Source: Hyphomicrobiaceae bacterium (lineage in GTDB: Bacteria > Pseudomonadota > Alphaproteobacteria > Rhizobiales > Methyloligellaceae). Taken from it: 64,000 bases of DNA. The notes under the pieces are model-generated. The model made no database searches and was not told the origin of the DNA. It worked only from the letters and a program-made list of their open reading frames with translations. A program made the translations under genes and the position numbers. Below are positions 16,152 through 24,941 of the stretch, piece after piece. The stretch covers positions 310,001 to 374,000 of the forward strand of contig JACKJS010000002.1 of assembly GCA_020637815.1 (NCBI GenBank), in the 5' to 3' direction. Each line of letters starts with the position of its first letter. Position 1 is the stretch's first letter.

Positions 16152-17723
16152 ATGGCGAAGCGGGGCGGCGATGCGCGGAATGATCGCGCCAATCGCGTTT
16201 CCAAATCGCAGACCTCCGCGACGTCGCTCCGCCGGACGGCGCTAGAGCCGAAATCGCCGCTCGACAAAGATCTTCGCAAGATCGAGAGACTGGAAGAAGC
16301 CACACGTGCCGCCGCCCGCAACCGCATCGCGTTCGGTGTGGCCTTGTTCTTCTTGGCAATGACGGGTTTGCTCGCCGCCAGCCAGGTTCCAGCCGGCCAA
16401 AGCAGCCTTCTGATGATCCTGGCTGGCATGATCGGCGGGTATATGGCGTTGACCATCGGCGCCAACGACGTTGCGAACAATGTCGGCCCCGCCGTCGGCG
16501 CGCGCGCCCTGACCATGACGGGCGCCTTGGCTCTGGCGGCTGTGTTCGAATGCGCCGGCGCTCTGATCGCGGGTGGCGATGTGGTCGAGACGATCTCACA
16601 AGGCCTTATCGACCCGGCACAGTTGCAGAACACGAGCGTCTTCATCTGGGTGATGATGTCGGCTCTCTTGGCTTCGGCACTTTGGGTTCACTTGGCCACC
16701 TATCTCGGCGCTCCCATCTCGACGACCCACGCAATCGTGGGGGGCGTTCTGGGAGCCGGTCTCGTCGGACTGGGTTCGGATGCGATCGACTGGGGCGTGG
16801 TGGCGCAAGTTTTCGCCAGTTGGATGATGGCGCCTGTCGCCGGCGGCCTCGTCGCTGCCGGTCTCCTCGCCTTCGTCGAGAACTCTCTGATCTATCGAGA
16901 GGACAAGATTGCTGCCGTCCGCCGCTGGGTGCCGATTTTTGTGGCTTTGATGGCGGCGGTGTTTTCCGCCTTCATCGCGGTGAATGCCTTCGCCCATATT
17001 TGGACGGTGGGAGTCCTGCATGCCGCTGCTGCCGCCGTTCTGGTGTTCGGGCTTGCGTATCTCGCTGCGCGGCCCTGGGTGCGCATTAGATCCGAAGGGA
17101 TGGAAAACCGGAACCAGAACGTGCGGCAGCTGTTCCGCTTCCCGCTGATTTTCGCCGCCTGCCTGCTGTCCTTCGCGCACGGATCGAACGATGTCGCGAA
17201 CGCGGTGGGCCCGCTTGCGGCAATTCTCGAAAACGCGGGGCAGGATGCCCTGATCGACAGCGCCGAGGTTCCGTTCTGGGTCATGCTGCTCGGCGCAAGC
17301 GGCATCAGTCTCGGCCTGTTCCTGTTCGGTCCCCGGATCATCCGCGTTGTCGGCGGCCAGATTACCAAGATGAATCCCATGCGGGCATTCTGCGTGGCGC
17401 TTGCCGCCGCGGCGACCGTCCTTGTCGCATCGGAGCTGGGAATGCCGGTGTCGACGACACAGACCGTGGTGGGGGCCGTCTTCGGCATTGGGTTCTTTCG
17501 CGAATACGCCTCGAAATACAGCCGGAGGCGGCGCTACTACATCCTGACCAAGAAGGGGCGCCGTCTGGCAGTGCTTCCGCCAGTTTCGCAAGACGAACTC
17601 CGGCGCCGGAAGCTCGTGCGCCGATCGCATCTCATCGGTATCGTTGCGACATGGGCGATTACCGTGCCGTGTGCGGCAGCTCTTGCCGCGTTGCTCTATT
17701 CGGCGATCGACTGGATTCGCTGA
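16152..17723 (+). CDS. pit: Inorganic phosphate transporter, PiT family
   Basis: A 523-residue permease of the PiT family, which moves metal-phosphate complexes across the inner membrane with protons. Both signature repeats are present: GANDVANNVGPAVGARA at about 97 and GSNDVANAVGPLAAILE near 347, each followed by a PISTTHAIVGGVLG or PVSTTQTVVGAVFG stretch. About ten membrane segments; the first 50 residues are a charged cytoplasmic extension. No phoU-like partner lies upstream. A direct-repeat element upstream resembles a Pho box only poorly. The 3' end leads within 24 bp to the phospholipid cassette, so co-transcription is possible. Confidence 0.95.
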   Translation: MAKRGGDARNDRANRVSKSQTSATSLRRTALEPKSPLDKDLRKIERLEEATRAAARNRIAFGVALFFLAMTGLLAASQVPAGQSSLLMILAGMIGGYMALTIGANDVANNVGPAVGARALTMTGALALAAVFECAGALIAGGDVVETISQGLIDPAQLQNTSVFIWVMMSALLASALWVHLATYLGAPISTTHAIVGGVLGAGLVGLGSDAIDWGVVAQVFASWMMAPVAGGLVAAGLLAFVENSLIYREDKIAAVRRWVPIFVALMAAVFSAFIAVNAFAHIWTVGVLHAAAAAVLVFGLAYLAARPWVRIRSEGMENRNQNVRQLFRFPLIFAACLLSFAHGSNDVANAVGPLAAILENAGQDALIDSAEVPFWVMLLGASGISLGLFLFGPRIIRVVGGQITKMNPMRAFCVALAAAATVLVASELGMPVSTTQTVVGAVFGIGFFREYASKYSRRRRYYILTKKGRRLAVLPPVSQDELRRRKLVRRSHLIGIVATWAITVPCAAALAALLYSAIDWIR

Positions 17724-17746
17724 CAAGCGGAAGGTATTCGGACCTC

Positions 17747-18355
17747 GTGGCCACGATCTACGATCTCAAACCAAGATTTCAGGCGCTGCTCCGCCCGATT
17801 GCCGGACGCTTCGTGCATGGCGGCGTCACCGCCAACGCCGTGACCCTAGCGGCGCTTGCCATGAGTCTGTTGCAGGGGGCATCGATCGCCCTCCTGCCAG
17901 GCGCACGGTGGCCGTTGCTTCTCCTGCCGCTCACATTGTTCGTGCGTATGGCACTCAACGCCATCGACGGAATCATGGCGAAGGAGCATGGGCAGAAGAC
18001 CGTGCGTGGAGCCATTCTCAACGAACTCTCGGACGTCGTCTCCGATGCAGCGCTCTATCTGCCCTTCGCTTTGATCTCGGGCGTGAGTGCGTCGCTCGTT
18101 GTCCTGGTCGTGGTCTTCGGCGTGATCGCGGAATTCGCTGGGGTGCTCGGGCCTGCGATCGGCGTCTCGCGCCGGTATGACGGACCTTTCGGCAAAAGCG
18201 ATCGCGCCTTCGCGTTTGGGCTGATCGCCGTTCTGCTCGGTTTGGGGCTGGCGCCAGGTTCGTGGACGGCGGCGCTGCTCGCCGCGATGCTGGTGCTGTC
18301 TGCGATCACGATCTGGAATCGTGCCCGCAAAGCGATTGCTGAGGCCAACGCATGA
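17747..18355 (+). CDS. CDP-alcohol phosphatidyltransferase, YnbA-like
   Basis: A 202-residue membrane enzyme with the CDP-alcohol phosphotransferase signature: DGIMAKEHGQKTVRGAILNE then LSDVVSD, starting near residue 68. The family joins a CDP-linked lipid to an alcohol. The variant GAILNE(x)2DVxSD with N in place of one aspartate matches E. coli YnbA, whose product is not known, rather than PgsA or PssA. I chose GTG 17747 (ATIYDLKPRFQALLRP); the frame runs further up inside pit. Its stop overlaps the next gene (ATGA), which encodes the CDP-DAG synthase that would supply its substrate. Confidence 0.88.
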   Translation: MATIYDLKPRFQALLRPIAGRFVHGGVTANAVTLAALAMSLLQGASIALLPGARWPLLLLPLTLFVRMALNAIDGIMAKEHGQKTVRGAILNELSDVVSDAALYLPFALISGVSASLVVLVVVFGVIAEFAGVLGPAIGVSRRYDGPFGKSDRAFAFGLIAVLLGLGLAPGSWTAALLAAMLVLSAITIWNRARKAIAEANA

Positions 18356-19308
18356 TCGCAACACTTTCCGCCGCTCTCGAACTTCCGCGGCCCGTCGTCG
18401 TGGCAATGCTCGGCCTTTGGGCCGTGCTGATTGCCGCGTCCGCACTGGTGCTGGCGCTGCGGGCCCGCGATGAGGCCCGCTATAGGGAACTCACGGAGCG
18501 TACGGCTTCGTGGTGGTGGATGATCGGCGCCTTCACCTTCGCCATCGCGGCCAATCAGGTTGTCGCGATCGTCTTCTTGGCGATCGTCTCCTACCTGGCG
18601 CTGAAGGAATATTTGTCGCTCATCCCCACACGCCGGATCGATCGCGGACTCTTGCTGTTCGCCTATCTCGCCGTGCCCGTCCAATATTTTTGGGCCGCCG
18701 TCGATTGGTACAATATGTTCATCGTGTTCGTGCCGGTGTGGATGTTCCTGCTCTTCCCTGCACTCATGGCGCTGCGCGGGGACACGCAGAATTTCCTGCG
18801 CGCGGTCGGAACACTCTCCTGGGGACTCATGCTCACCGTCTTCTGCCTGAGCCATCTCGCGATGTTGCTCGTCTCGGGCGAGCTGACCAACCCGGTTGGC
18901 GGCGGTGTTGGCCTGCTGTTCTTCGTCGTGGTGCTCGCGCAGTTCAACGATGTCGCGCAATACACCTGGGGAAAGCTCTTCGGCCGGCACAAGGTGACGC
19001 CCAGTGTGAGTCCGAAGAAGACTTGGGAAGGGCTGGTCGGCGGCGTGCTGACGACAACGGTCCTCGCGGCGCTATTGGGCCCCTATCTCACGCCCATGGA
19101 TTACCTGTGGTCGGCGCTTGCGGGGTCCATCATCGGCGTGTCCGGCTTTCTCGGCGACATCAACATTTCGGCGGTCAAGCGCGATCTCGGCGTGAAGGAC
19201 TCGGGCGGTTTGATTCCCGGCCACGGGGGCATCCTCGACCGGGTCGACAGCCTGACCTTCGCCGCGCCCGCCTTCTTCCATTTCTTCCGCTATTTCTTCA
19301 CGCCGTGA
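18352..19308 (+). CDS. cdsA: Phosphatidate cytidylyltransferase (CdsA family)
   Basis: A 318-residue integral membrane enzyme that makes CDP-diacylglycerol from phosphatidate and CTP. The C-terminal family signature is clear: SAVKRDLGVKDSGGLIPGHG followed by GILDRVD, near residues 277-304, and SPKKTWEGLVGG lies near 220. It is one of the genes between a YnbA-like phosphotransferase and an acyltransferase, and both joints are 4-bp overlaps, so the three enzymes probably act in series. A housekeeping CdsA, usually beside uppS, is expected elsewhere in the genome. Confidence 0.93.
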   Translation: MIATLSAALELPRPVVVAMLGLWAVLIAASALVLALRARDEARYRELTERTASWWWMIGAFTFAIAANQVVAIVFLAIVSYLALKEYLSLIPTRRIDRGLLLFAYLAVPVQYFWAAVDWYNMFIVFVPVWMFLLFPALMALRGDTQNFLRAVGTLSWGLMLTVFCLSHLAMLLVSGELTNPVGGGVGLLFFVVVLAQFNDVAQYTWGKLFGRHKVTPSVSPKKTWEGLVGGVLTTTVLAALLGPYLTPMDYLWSALAGSIIGVSGFLGDINISAVKRDLGVKDSGGLIPGHGGILDRVDSLTFAAPAFFHFFRYFFTP

Positions 19309-19961
19309 GCACGAACCCGCTGACCCGCCTCGCGCGCTTTCTGTTCTTCGCCGTCCTGGTGCGGGGCGTAATCCTACTCGCTCTCGGCCTGACCGTGCGT
19401 CATCGCGAACGGCTTCCACAAGACGGCCCCGCGATCCTTGCCGCCAATCACAACTCGCATCTGGATACCTTAGCTTTGATGTCGCTGATGCCGCTCTCGC
19501 TGCTGCCCAAGCTGCGCCCGGTGGCTGCGGCGGACTACTTCCTCGCCGGAAAGCTGCGCGGCTGGTTCGCGCGTAACATCATCGGGGTCATACCGCTCGA
19601 GCGCGGACAAGTGCGAAAAGGCGCACGTCCGCTTGCGGTTCTCGACGACGCGATCGAGTGTGGCGATATTCTCGTCCTATTTCCGGAAGGCTCGCGCGGT
19701 GAGCCCGAGGCGCTGGGGCGATTCAAGACGGGCATCGGACTCTTGGCGGCGGCGCATCCGGACGTTCCCATCGTTCCCATCTACATGCACGGCTTCGGCA
19801 AGGCGCTGCCGAAGGGCTCGGCGCTGCTGGTGCCGTTCAATTGTACGGTGAGCGTCGGGGCCACGCTCCATGGCGCCGGAACGCGGCACGAATTCATGAA
19901 AGCCTTCGAGGCGCATATGGCCGGGCTTGCCGGCAAGGAAACGGTTCCCGCCTGGGATTGA
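19305..19961 (+). CDS. 1-acyl-sn-glycerol-3-phosphate acyltransferase (PlsC-like)
   Basis: A 218-residue acyltransferase. The catalytic H(x)4D is ANHNSHLD (His49, Asp54) and the phosphate-binding block is LFPEGSRGEPE near residue 124; IPLERGQVRKG precedes it. PlsC-type enzymes acylate lysophosphatidate or related lysolipids at the inner membrane face. The start is GTG 19305, overlapping the CdsA stop (GTGA). As the third gene of the cassette it could supply phosphatidate to CdsA, but it might equally acylate the product of the YnbA-like enzyme. Confidence 0.88.
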   Translation: MSTNPLTRLARFLFFAVLVRGVILLALGLTVRHRERLPQDGPAILAANHNSHLDTLALMSLMPLSLLPKLRPVAAADYFLAGKLRGWFARNIIGVIPLERGQVRKGARPLAVLDDAIECGDILVLFPEGSRGEPEALGRFKTGIGLLAAAHPDVPIVPIYMHGFGKALPKGSALLVPFNCTVSVGATLHGAGTRHEFMKAFEAHMAGLAGKETVPAWD

Positions 19962-19962
19962 C

Positions 19963-20466
19963 CTAGAAGTGCTCGAAGGGAAATCCGATTTGGCTCAGCG
20001 CCAGCATGTAACAGACGCAAGCGAGTAGCGTTGCGATCGTACGTAAGTGGTTCCAGCGCGCCCATCTAACACGAAATTCGCGCCAATGCTCGCGAGCGCT
20101 CGCCGCATCGGGGGAGGCAGCCAGAAGCTTTTTGTTCAAGGGGATGATCTTCAACATCGTGACGGCGAATCCGCCGAGAAGAAACACGGTGGCCCCGGCG
20201 AGCGCGTAAGGCGCGAACGGATCGTTCCAGTGAAAAGCGGACAGCGCACCGAGAACGAGACACACGACAGCCGTTCCGAAGAACAGAACGAGCAGGGCCT
20301 GCGTCTTGGCGGCGGTGACGGTCGCCTGCATCGCCACGATACCGCGTTCCGCTGTAAGTCCGCCGACGGCACGGAGGAACAAGGCCGAGAACGCGAAGAA
20401 ATTTCCCCCGAGCAACATCGTGCATAGCGCGGCAAAGATCGTCAGCAGAAAGAGGAATTGATCCAT
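19963..20466 (-). CDS. DUF1772 (anthrone oxygenase-like) membrane protein
   Basis: A 167-residue protein with four hydrophobic segments. The pattern KIIPLNKKLL followed by 'REFRVRWARWNHLRTIATLL' is typical of DUF1772, a fold shared with fungal anthrone oxygenases; bacterial members have no defined role. One base separates its stop from the stop of the convergent acyltransferase gene. Confidence 0.8.
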   Translation of the reverse strand: MDQFLFLLTIFAALCTMLLGGNFFAFSALFLRAVGGLTAERGIVAMQATVTAAKTQALLVLFFGTAVVCLVLGALSAFHWNDPFAPYALAGATVFLLGGFAVTMLKIIPLNKKLLAASPDAASAREHWREFRVRWARWNHLRTIATLLACVCYMLALSQIGFPFEHF

Positions 20467-20516
20467 GAGGAAGACCTGCTAACGGCCGAGGCAGGGGGTC
20501 GATGCGAGACCGGCCA

Positions 20517-21086
20517 TCACCAGTTCGGATTGACGCACTTCACGCCCTTGACGCCGACATCCGAGATCTTCCCCGTCTCGATGTCGATTTCCCAGGCCTT
20601 GCGAAGATTGGTCCACCATTCCGATGCGTCCTTGCCGCTGACTTCTCCCATGAAGCGCAGCGCATAGTCGTCGCCCTTCATGCATGACGTGGAGAACGTA
20701 TAGCTTTTGTGGGGTTTGTTCGCGAGCAGCGTATCCGTGATTTCGAAATTTGCGGTAGAGCCCGTTTCCTTTGCCGTGACAACGAGAATCGTTCCGTCTT
20801 TGCGGTTGTAGTGGTGGACGTAGATTGGCGGCAAGACGAGCCCGCCGCCTTGATCGGTCCAGCCTTCAAGTTCGAAACTGCCCGAATACGTCGCGCCGAT
20901 CAGGTTCTTTGCGAAGTCTTCGTCGGTTACGACAGGCTGTTCGACGCCGCTTTCGGTGTCCGCTTCGGTCTCGGCTTGTCCTTGCGCGTCCGATGTGGGT
21001 TCAGTGTGCGCGGGGCCGGTCAGTACAAGCGACAGGAGACAGGCGGCAGCCGACTGCCAGATTCGTGTTTGTATCATCCGTTTCAT
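20517..21086 (-). CDS. Unknown secreted protein
   Basis: A 189-residue protein I do not recognise. From ATG 21086 (or 21077) it has a signal peptide with hydrophobic core AAACLLSLVLTG, then an acidic linker rich in Glu, Asp and Thr, then a domain with YSGSFELEGWTDQGGGLVLP, VHHYNRKDGTILVVTAKETG and WWTNLRKAWEIDIETGKI. Two cysteines (STSCMKG and VKCVNPNW) could form a disulfide. Longer in-frame starts to 21272 run into the divergent nagZ gene and are unlikely. It shares a 91-bp promoter region with nagZ. Confidence 0.7.
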   Translation of the reverse strand: MKRMIQTRIWQSAAACLLSLVLTGPAHTEPTSDAQGQAETEADTESGVEQPVVTDEDFAKNLIGATYSGSFELEGWTDQGGGLVLPPIYVHHYNRKDGTILVVTAKETGSTANFEITDTLLANKPHKSYTFSTSCMKGDDYALRFMGEVSGKDASEWWTNLRKAWEIDIETGKISDVGVKGVKCVNPNW

Positions 21087-21177
21087 TCGTTCGTTACGCC
21101 CGCCATGCTGCCATATTTCGGCCTGTGCGTTACACAATTCAAAATCGCCGCAATATTTTCCCTTAAACTTGTCAGTC

Positions 21178-22368
21178 ATGTCACGGCTTCGGGTCTTTCT
21201 TTGTAGCATGGCGGCGGGCCTGTTGGCCGCGTTGGTTCTCATCGCGTCGGCGTGCGGCGAAGAGCATAGCAATGCCGCGTCGGAAGCGGTTGTGACCGCC
21301 GGCTGTATGCCGGATGATCTTCACGCCAAGATCGGCCAGACCATCATGATCGGGTTTCCCGGCCGGCGCGAGAGCGACCCAGGCGTCAAAGCGATCCGCG
21401 CGCAATTGCAAGAGGGGACCGTCGGCGGCGTCGTGCTGTTCCCGGACAATATCAGCAGCAAGGCGCAGCTGAAGGCGCTGATCGCGGCGTTGCGCGAGAT
21501 GCGGTCCGACTTGCCGCCCTTCATCGCCGTGGACCAGGAGGGAGGTGCTGTGCAGCGGCTCCGAACCCGGAAGGGCTTCGGCTGGTTCCCGTCCGCGGCT
21601 CTGGTCGGCAAGAATCCCAGCCTCGACTCCCAGGAAATTGCCGAGGCGATCTATGCCGAAATGGCGACGGAACTTGCGGAGCTCGGCTTCAACATGAACT
21701 TGGGGCCCGTCGTGGATATCAATACGAATCCGAACAATCCCGTCATCGGCGCGCGGGGGCGGAGTTTCGGCAGCGATCCCGATACGGTCGCGCCCATCGC
21801 GGCCGCGTTTATCAATGCCCATCACGCGGCGAATGTCGCAACGGTGGCGAAGCACTTTCCCGGTCACGGTTCGAGCGCGGTCGATAGCCACCGCAAGCTC
21901 GCAGACATCTCTCACTCTTGGCAGGACCTCGAGCTCGAGCCCTATCGCCGTCTTGCGCTTCAGGGTCTGCTCGATGCGGTCATGATCGGCCATCTCTATC
22001 ACCCGCGCTTCAGCGATCTGGAGCGGCTGCCGGCATCTCTGTCCGCCAAGGCGGTCGATGCGTTGCGCGCTAGTGACGGCATTGGCTTCGACGGCGTGGT
22101 CATGAGCGACGATCTGGAGATGGGTGCGATCCGCGACGCCTTTACGCCCGAGGAGGCGGCCGTCCGCGCGATCAAATCCGGCACGGATATTGTCGTCTTT
22201 TCGAACATCGAACGCGGCGACCTGAATTTCGGCACGCGAATTCACCATGCGCTTGCGGTGGCCGTTTGTGACGGGCGCCTCGGGACGGCCCGCATCGAGG
22301 AGGCCTATCGGCGGATCGTGCGGCTCAAGGAACAGTTGAAGACGAAGACGCTGCCCCGTGCCTGGTGA
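21178..22368 (+). CDS. nagZ: Beta-N-acetylhexosaminidase NagZ (GH3)
   Basis: A 396-residue glycoside hydrolase of family 3, the NagZ type that removes GlcNAc from anhydromuropeptides in cell-wall recycling. Key features: DQEGGAVQRLR near 122, NMNLGPVVDINTNP, the mobile loop KHFPGHGSSAVDSH that carries the acid/base His-Asp pair, and the nucleophile aspartate in VMSDDLEMGAI. Unlike cytosolic NagZ it starts with a signal or lipoprotein-like segment ('LLAALVLIASACGEE', Cys26; not a perfect lipobox), so the enzyme is probably exported or membrane-attached. Length and start: ATG 21178. Confidence 0.9.
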   Translation: MSRLRVFLCSMAAGLLAALVLIASACGEEHSNAASEAVVTAGCMPDDLHAKIGQTIMIGFPGRRESDPGVKAIRAQLQEGTVGGVVLFPDNISSKAQLKALIAALREMRSDLPPFIAVDQEGGAVQRLRTRKGFGWFPSAALVGKNPSLDSQEIAEAIYAEMATELAELGFNMNLGPVVDINTNPNNPVIGARGRSFGSDPDTVAPIAAAFINAHHAANVATVAKHFPGHGSSAVDSHRKLADISHSWQDLELEPYRRLALQGLLDAVMIGHLYHPRFSDLERLPASLSAKAVDALRASDGIGFDGVVMSDDLEMGAIRDAFTPEEAAVRAIKSGTDIVVFSNIERGDLNFGTRIHHALAVAVCDGRLGTARIEEAYRRIVRLKEQLKTKTLPRAW

Positions 22369-22371
22369 GCG

Positions 22372-23817
22372 TCACTTGATTTCCTCCAGCGCACGAAGCG
22401 CGCGGGCCCGCGCGGCGGCGTGATCCACGATCGGTTCGGGATAGGTCTGGCCCAGTTCGATGCCAGCGCTGGCCAGCGTCGACTGCGAGAATTCCCAAGG
22501 CGCGTGAATGCCGCCCGCCGGCAACCCGGTGAGTTCCGGCACCCAGTTGCGCACATACGTGCCCTCGGGATCGAATTTCCGGCCCTGAAGGATCGGGTTG
22601 AAAATGCGGAAGTAGGGGGCGGCGTCGGCGCCGCAGCCCGCGACCCATTGCCAGCTCGCCGCATTGTTGGCGAGGTCCGCGTCCACCAGCGTGTCCCAGA
22701 ACCAGGCTTCGCCCTCCTGCCAAGGCAACAGGAGATGCTTCACGAGAAAGGATGCGACGATCATGCGGGCCCGGTTCGGCATCCAGCCGGTCGCCCAGAG
22801 CTGGCGCATGGCGGCGTCCACCACCGGATAGCCGGTCTGCCCGCGCTGCCAAGCCGAGAGCGCCGCCGCATCGCCGCGCCATGGAAATTGCGCAAACGCG
22901 GGCCGCAAGGGCGTGTCCGGCAGGCCGGGAAAGCTGTGGAGCAGGTGGTAGGAGAACTCTCGCCAGCCGAGTTCCTTGAGGAAGGTTTCGGCGCTGCGCC
23001 GCGCTTGGCCCTTGCTCGCTTCGACGGCATGGCTCATTGCATGCCACACCTGGGCCGGGCCAATCTCGCCGAAATGCAAATGAGGCGAGAGGCGCGACGT
23101 GGTGGCGCCGAACAGATCGTCGCGCCGATCCGCATAGGCACTCATGCGGTCGTCGATGAACGCGGTGAGCGCAGCTTGCGCGGCCGTCTCGCCCGGCCTC
23201 CAGGTCTCGCGCAGCCCGCCAGCCCAGTCGGGCTTTGAGGGCAGGAGCCCCAAGGCTCCAAGCGGCACGCTGTCCGCTTTCGCGAAGCTTTTGACGTGCG
23301 GCACGGGTTTCGGCGCTGGCGGCGGGTCGCTTTTGAGACACGCCTTCCAGAACGGGGTGAACACGCGATAGGGGCGGCCGTCCTTGGTGACGATATCCTC
23401 AGGCTCGAACAGAACCCGGCCGGGATGAAGACGGAATGCGGCGCCGTGGTCTTCGCAGAGCGCGGCCGCATCCCTTTCGCAGCCTGTTCCGAACGGCTCG
23501 TAGCTTCGCGTGGCATGAACGGCGCCGGCATTCGTCTCTTCGAGTAGTGCCGACAGGACATCGCGCGTGCGCCCGCGCCTGACAACGAGTTTGCCGCCAC
23601 GCTCGTCCAGGGACGCATCGAGGGCCGTCAGGCTCTCATGCAGCCACCAGCGCGACGCGCCGCCGGGGCGCCAGGCATTCGGCGTTTCGTCGTCATGGAC
23701 GTAGAGCGGCAAAACGGGTGCGCCCGATTCTGCCGCCGCTCTCAGCGCCGCATGGTCGGCGAGTCGCAATTCCCGGCGGAACCAGACGATGATCGGCCTC
23801 GCGTGATCCAATGTCAC
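22372..23817 (-). CDS. phrB: Deoxyribodipyrimidine photolyase
   Basis: A 481-residue class I photolyase, which uses FADH- and blue light to split cyclobutane pyrimidine dimers. N-terminal photolyase domain IIVWFRRELRLADH; FAD-binding domain with TSRLSPHLHFGEIGP near 255, LGWREFSYHLLHSFP, GQTGYPVVDAAMRQLWATGW near 355-374 and MPNRARMIVASFLVKHLLLPW. The tryptophans expected for electron transfer (W in LGWREF, QRGQTG region, DLANNAASWQWVAG) are present. The start overlaps the stop of the macrodomain gene (ATGA), so both are made from one mRNA. Confidence 0.95.
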   Translation of the reverse strand: MTLDHARPIIVWFRRELRLADHAALRAAAESGAPVLPLYVHDDETPNAWRPGGASRWWLHESLTALDASLDERGGKLVVRRGRTRDVLSALLEETNAGAVHATRSYEPFGTGCERDAAALCEDHGAAFRLHPGRVLFEPEDIVTKDGRPYRVFTPFWKACLKSDPPPAPKPVPHVKSFAKADSVPLGALGLLPSKPDWAGGLRETWRPGETAAQAALTAFIDDRMSAYADRRDDLFGATTSRLSPHLHFGEIGPAQVWHAMSHAVEASKGQARRSAETFLKELGWREFSYHLLHSFPGLPDTPLRPAFAQFPWRGDAAALSAWQRGQTGYPVVDAAMRQLWATGWMPNRARMIVASFLVKHLLLPWQEGEAWFWDTLVDADLANNAASWQWVAGCGADAAPYFRIFNPILQGRKFDPEGTYVRNWVPELTGLPAGGIHAPWEFSQSTLASAGIELGQTYPEPIVDHAAARARALRALEEIK

Positions 23818-24335
23818 GGAGTCTCCGTTGCCGCCAGTGCTGCTTCGTGGAGGCCGCGCGAGTCCGGTCCAAAGCAGCAGAACACGATGCGTTCGATGCT
23901 GGGGACCTCCGGCAAGGTCTCGCGCACGGTGCGGACAGCGATCAAGGCTGCGCGATCCGGCGGGAAGCCGTAAATACCGGTTGAGATTGCCGGAAAGGCG
24001 ATCGAGGCAAGGTCATGCTCCGCGGCAAGGCGCAAGGCCGTGCGGTAGCAGCTCGCAAGCTGCAGGCCTTCGCCGCGTTCGCCGCCGCCCCAGACGGGGC
24101 CAACGGTGTGGATCACATATTTCGCCTTCAGCGCGAAGCCGGGCGTGATGCGGGATTCGCCGGTGGGGCAGCCGCCGATCCTGACGCAGGCCGCAGCCAG
24201 TTCCGGACCCGCCGCGCGATGGATCGCGCCGCAGACCCCGCCGCCGGGCGCCAAGGATTCGTTGGCGGCGTTGACGATGGCGTCTACGCCGAGCGTGGTG
24301 ATATCCGCGTCGATGATCTCGATCCGGTCCGTCAT
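23814..24335 (-). CDS. Macrodomain protein, O-acetyl-ADP-ribose deacetylase-like (YmdB/MacroD type)
   Basis: A 173-residue macrodomain. The ADP-ribose pocket motifs are VDAIVNAANESLAPGGGVCG at 17-36 and FPAISTGIYGFPPDRAA near 115-131, with NAANE and GGGVxGAIH characteristic of the MacroD-type hydrolases that remove ADP-ribose from proteins or deacetylate O-acetyl-ADP-ribose. First gene of a two-gene unit with photolyase. The link to DNA repair is inference from the overlap only. Confidence 0.92.
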   Translation of the reverse strand: MTDRIEIIDADITTLGVDAIVNAANESLAPGGGVCGAIHRAAGPELAAACVRIGGCPTGESRITPGFALKAKYVIHTVGPVWGGGERGEGLQLASCYRTALRLAAEHDLASIAFPAISTGIYGFPPDRAALIAVRTVRETLPEVPSIERIVFCCFGPDSRGLHEAALAATETP

Positions 24336-24460
24336 GGCCCCATTGCAGGATGGAAGCGCGGCCGGATCAAGTCTCTATCTCGGTTGTATTGGGCTCGCCG
24401 CACGACGCCGCGCGCGAAGTGCAGGCGCCAACACTTTGGCCTTGACGTCCGCTAATGTTG

Positions 24461-24476
24461 TTATGTTATATCATCT
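24461..24476 (+). promoter_or_regulatory. Zur-box-like operator before zur
   Basis: TTATGTTATATCATCT contains the imperfect palindrome ATGTTATATCAT (24463-24474), sharing the 8-mer ATGTTATA with the site at 27859. It lies directly before the zur start, the expected place for autoregulation. It fits the ATGTTATAACAT-like Zur sites known in alphaproteobacteria. Confidence 0.6.
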
Positions 24477-24478
24477 TC

Positions 24479-24913
24479 ATGAACGCGATCCATCACCATC
24501 CCGGGAAGCATCCGGCGCCCAAGCTGTCGCCCAATCAGAGCAAGATTCTGGGCTGTCTGCGGGACGCCGGTGAGCCTATGAGTGCGTACGCCATTCTCGA
24601 TCATGTCCGGAACGACGGCATTGCGCATCCGCCGACCGTCTACCGTGCCCTGAACGATCTGATGAAGAAGGGCATGGTGCATCGCCTCGAGTCGCGCTCC
24701 GCCTTCATCGCCTGCGGAGACGGCGCGTGCGACGGGCGGTTCGCCTTCGCGATTTGCCGGGCTTGCGACAAGGTTGTCGAGATCCATCTCAGCAAGGGCG
24801 ATCAGACCCGGCTGCTCGGACTCGCGCCCGCCGAGATCGTACCCGAACAGGTGACTTTGGAGATCACTGGGCTGTGCGAGGCTTGCGCGCCCGCGCAGGC
24901 CGCTCCCGTTTAG
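24479..24913 (+). CDS. zur: Zinc uptake regulator Zur (Fur family)
   Basis: A 144-residue Fur-family repressor. The winged helix holds 'LDHVRNDGIAHPPTVYRALN' with the recognition stretch PPTVYRALNDLMKKG; the dimer domain has the zinc-site cysteines in CRACDKV and CEACAPA, and an N-terminal His cluster IHHHPGKH. Zn-loaded Zur shuts off zinc import genes. The gene heads a run of zinc transporter genes and has a Zur-like box at its start, which supports Zur over Fur. ATG 24479 is preferred; an upstream in-frame start at 24455 would overlap the operator. Confidence 0.93.
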   Translation: MNAIHHHPGKHPAPKLSPNQSKILGCLRDAGEPMSAYAILDHVRNDGIAHPPTVYRALNDLMKKGMVHRLESRSAFIACGDGACDGRFAFAICRACDKVVEIHLSKGDQTRLLGLAPAEIVPEQVTLEITGLCEACAPAQAAPV

Positions 24914-24941
24914 ATCAACGGCCTTCGGAAAGGTTTTCGCC

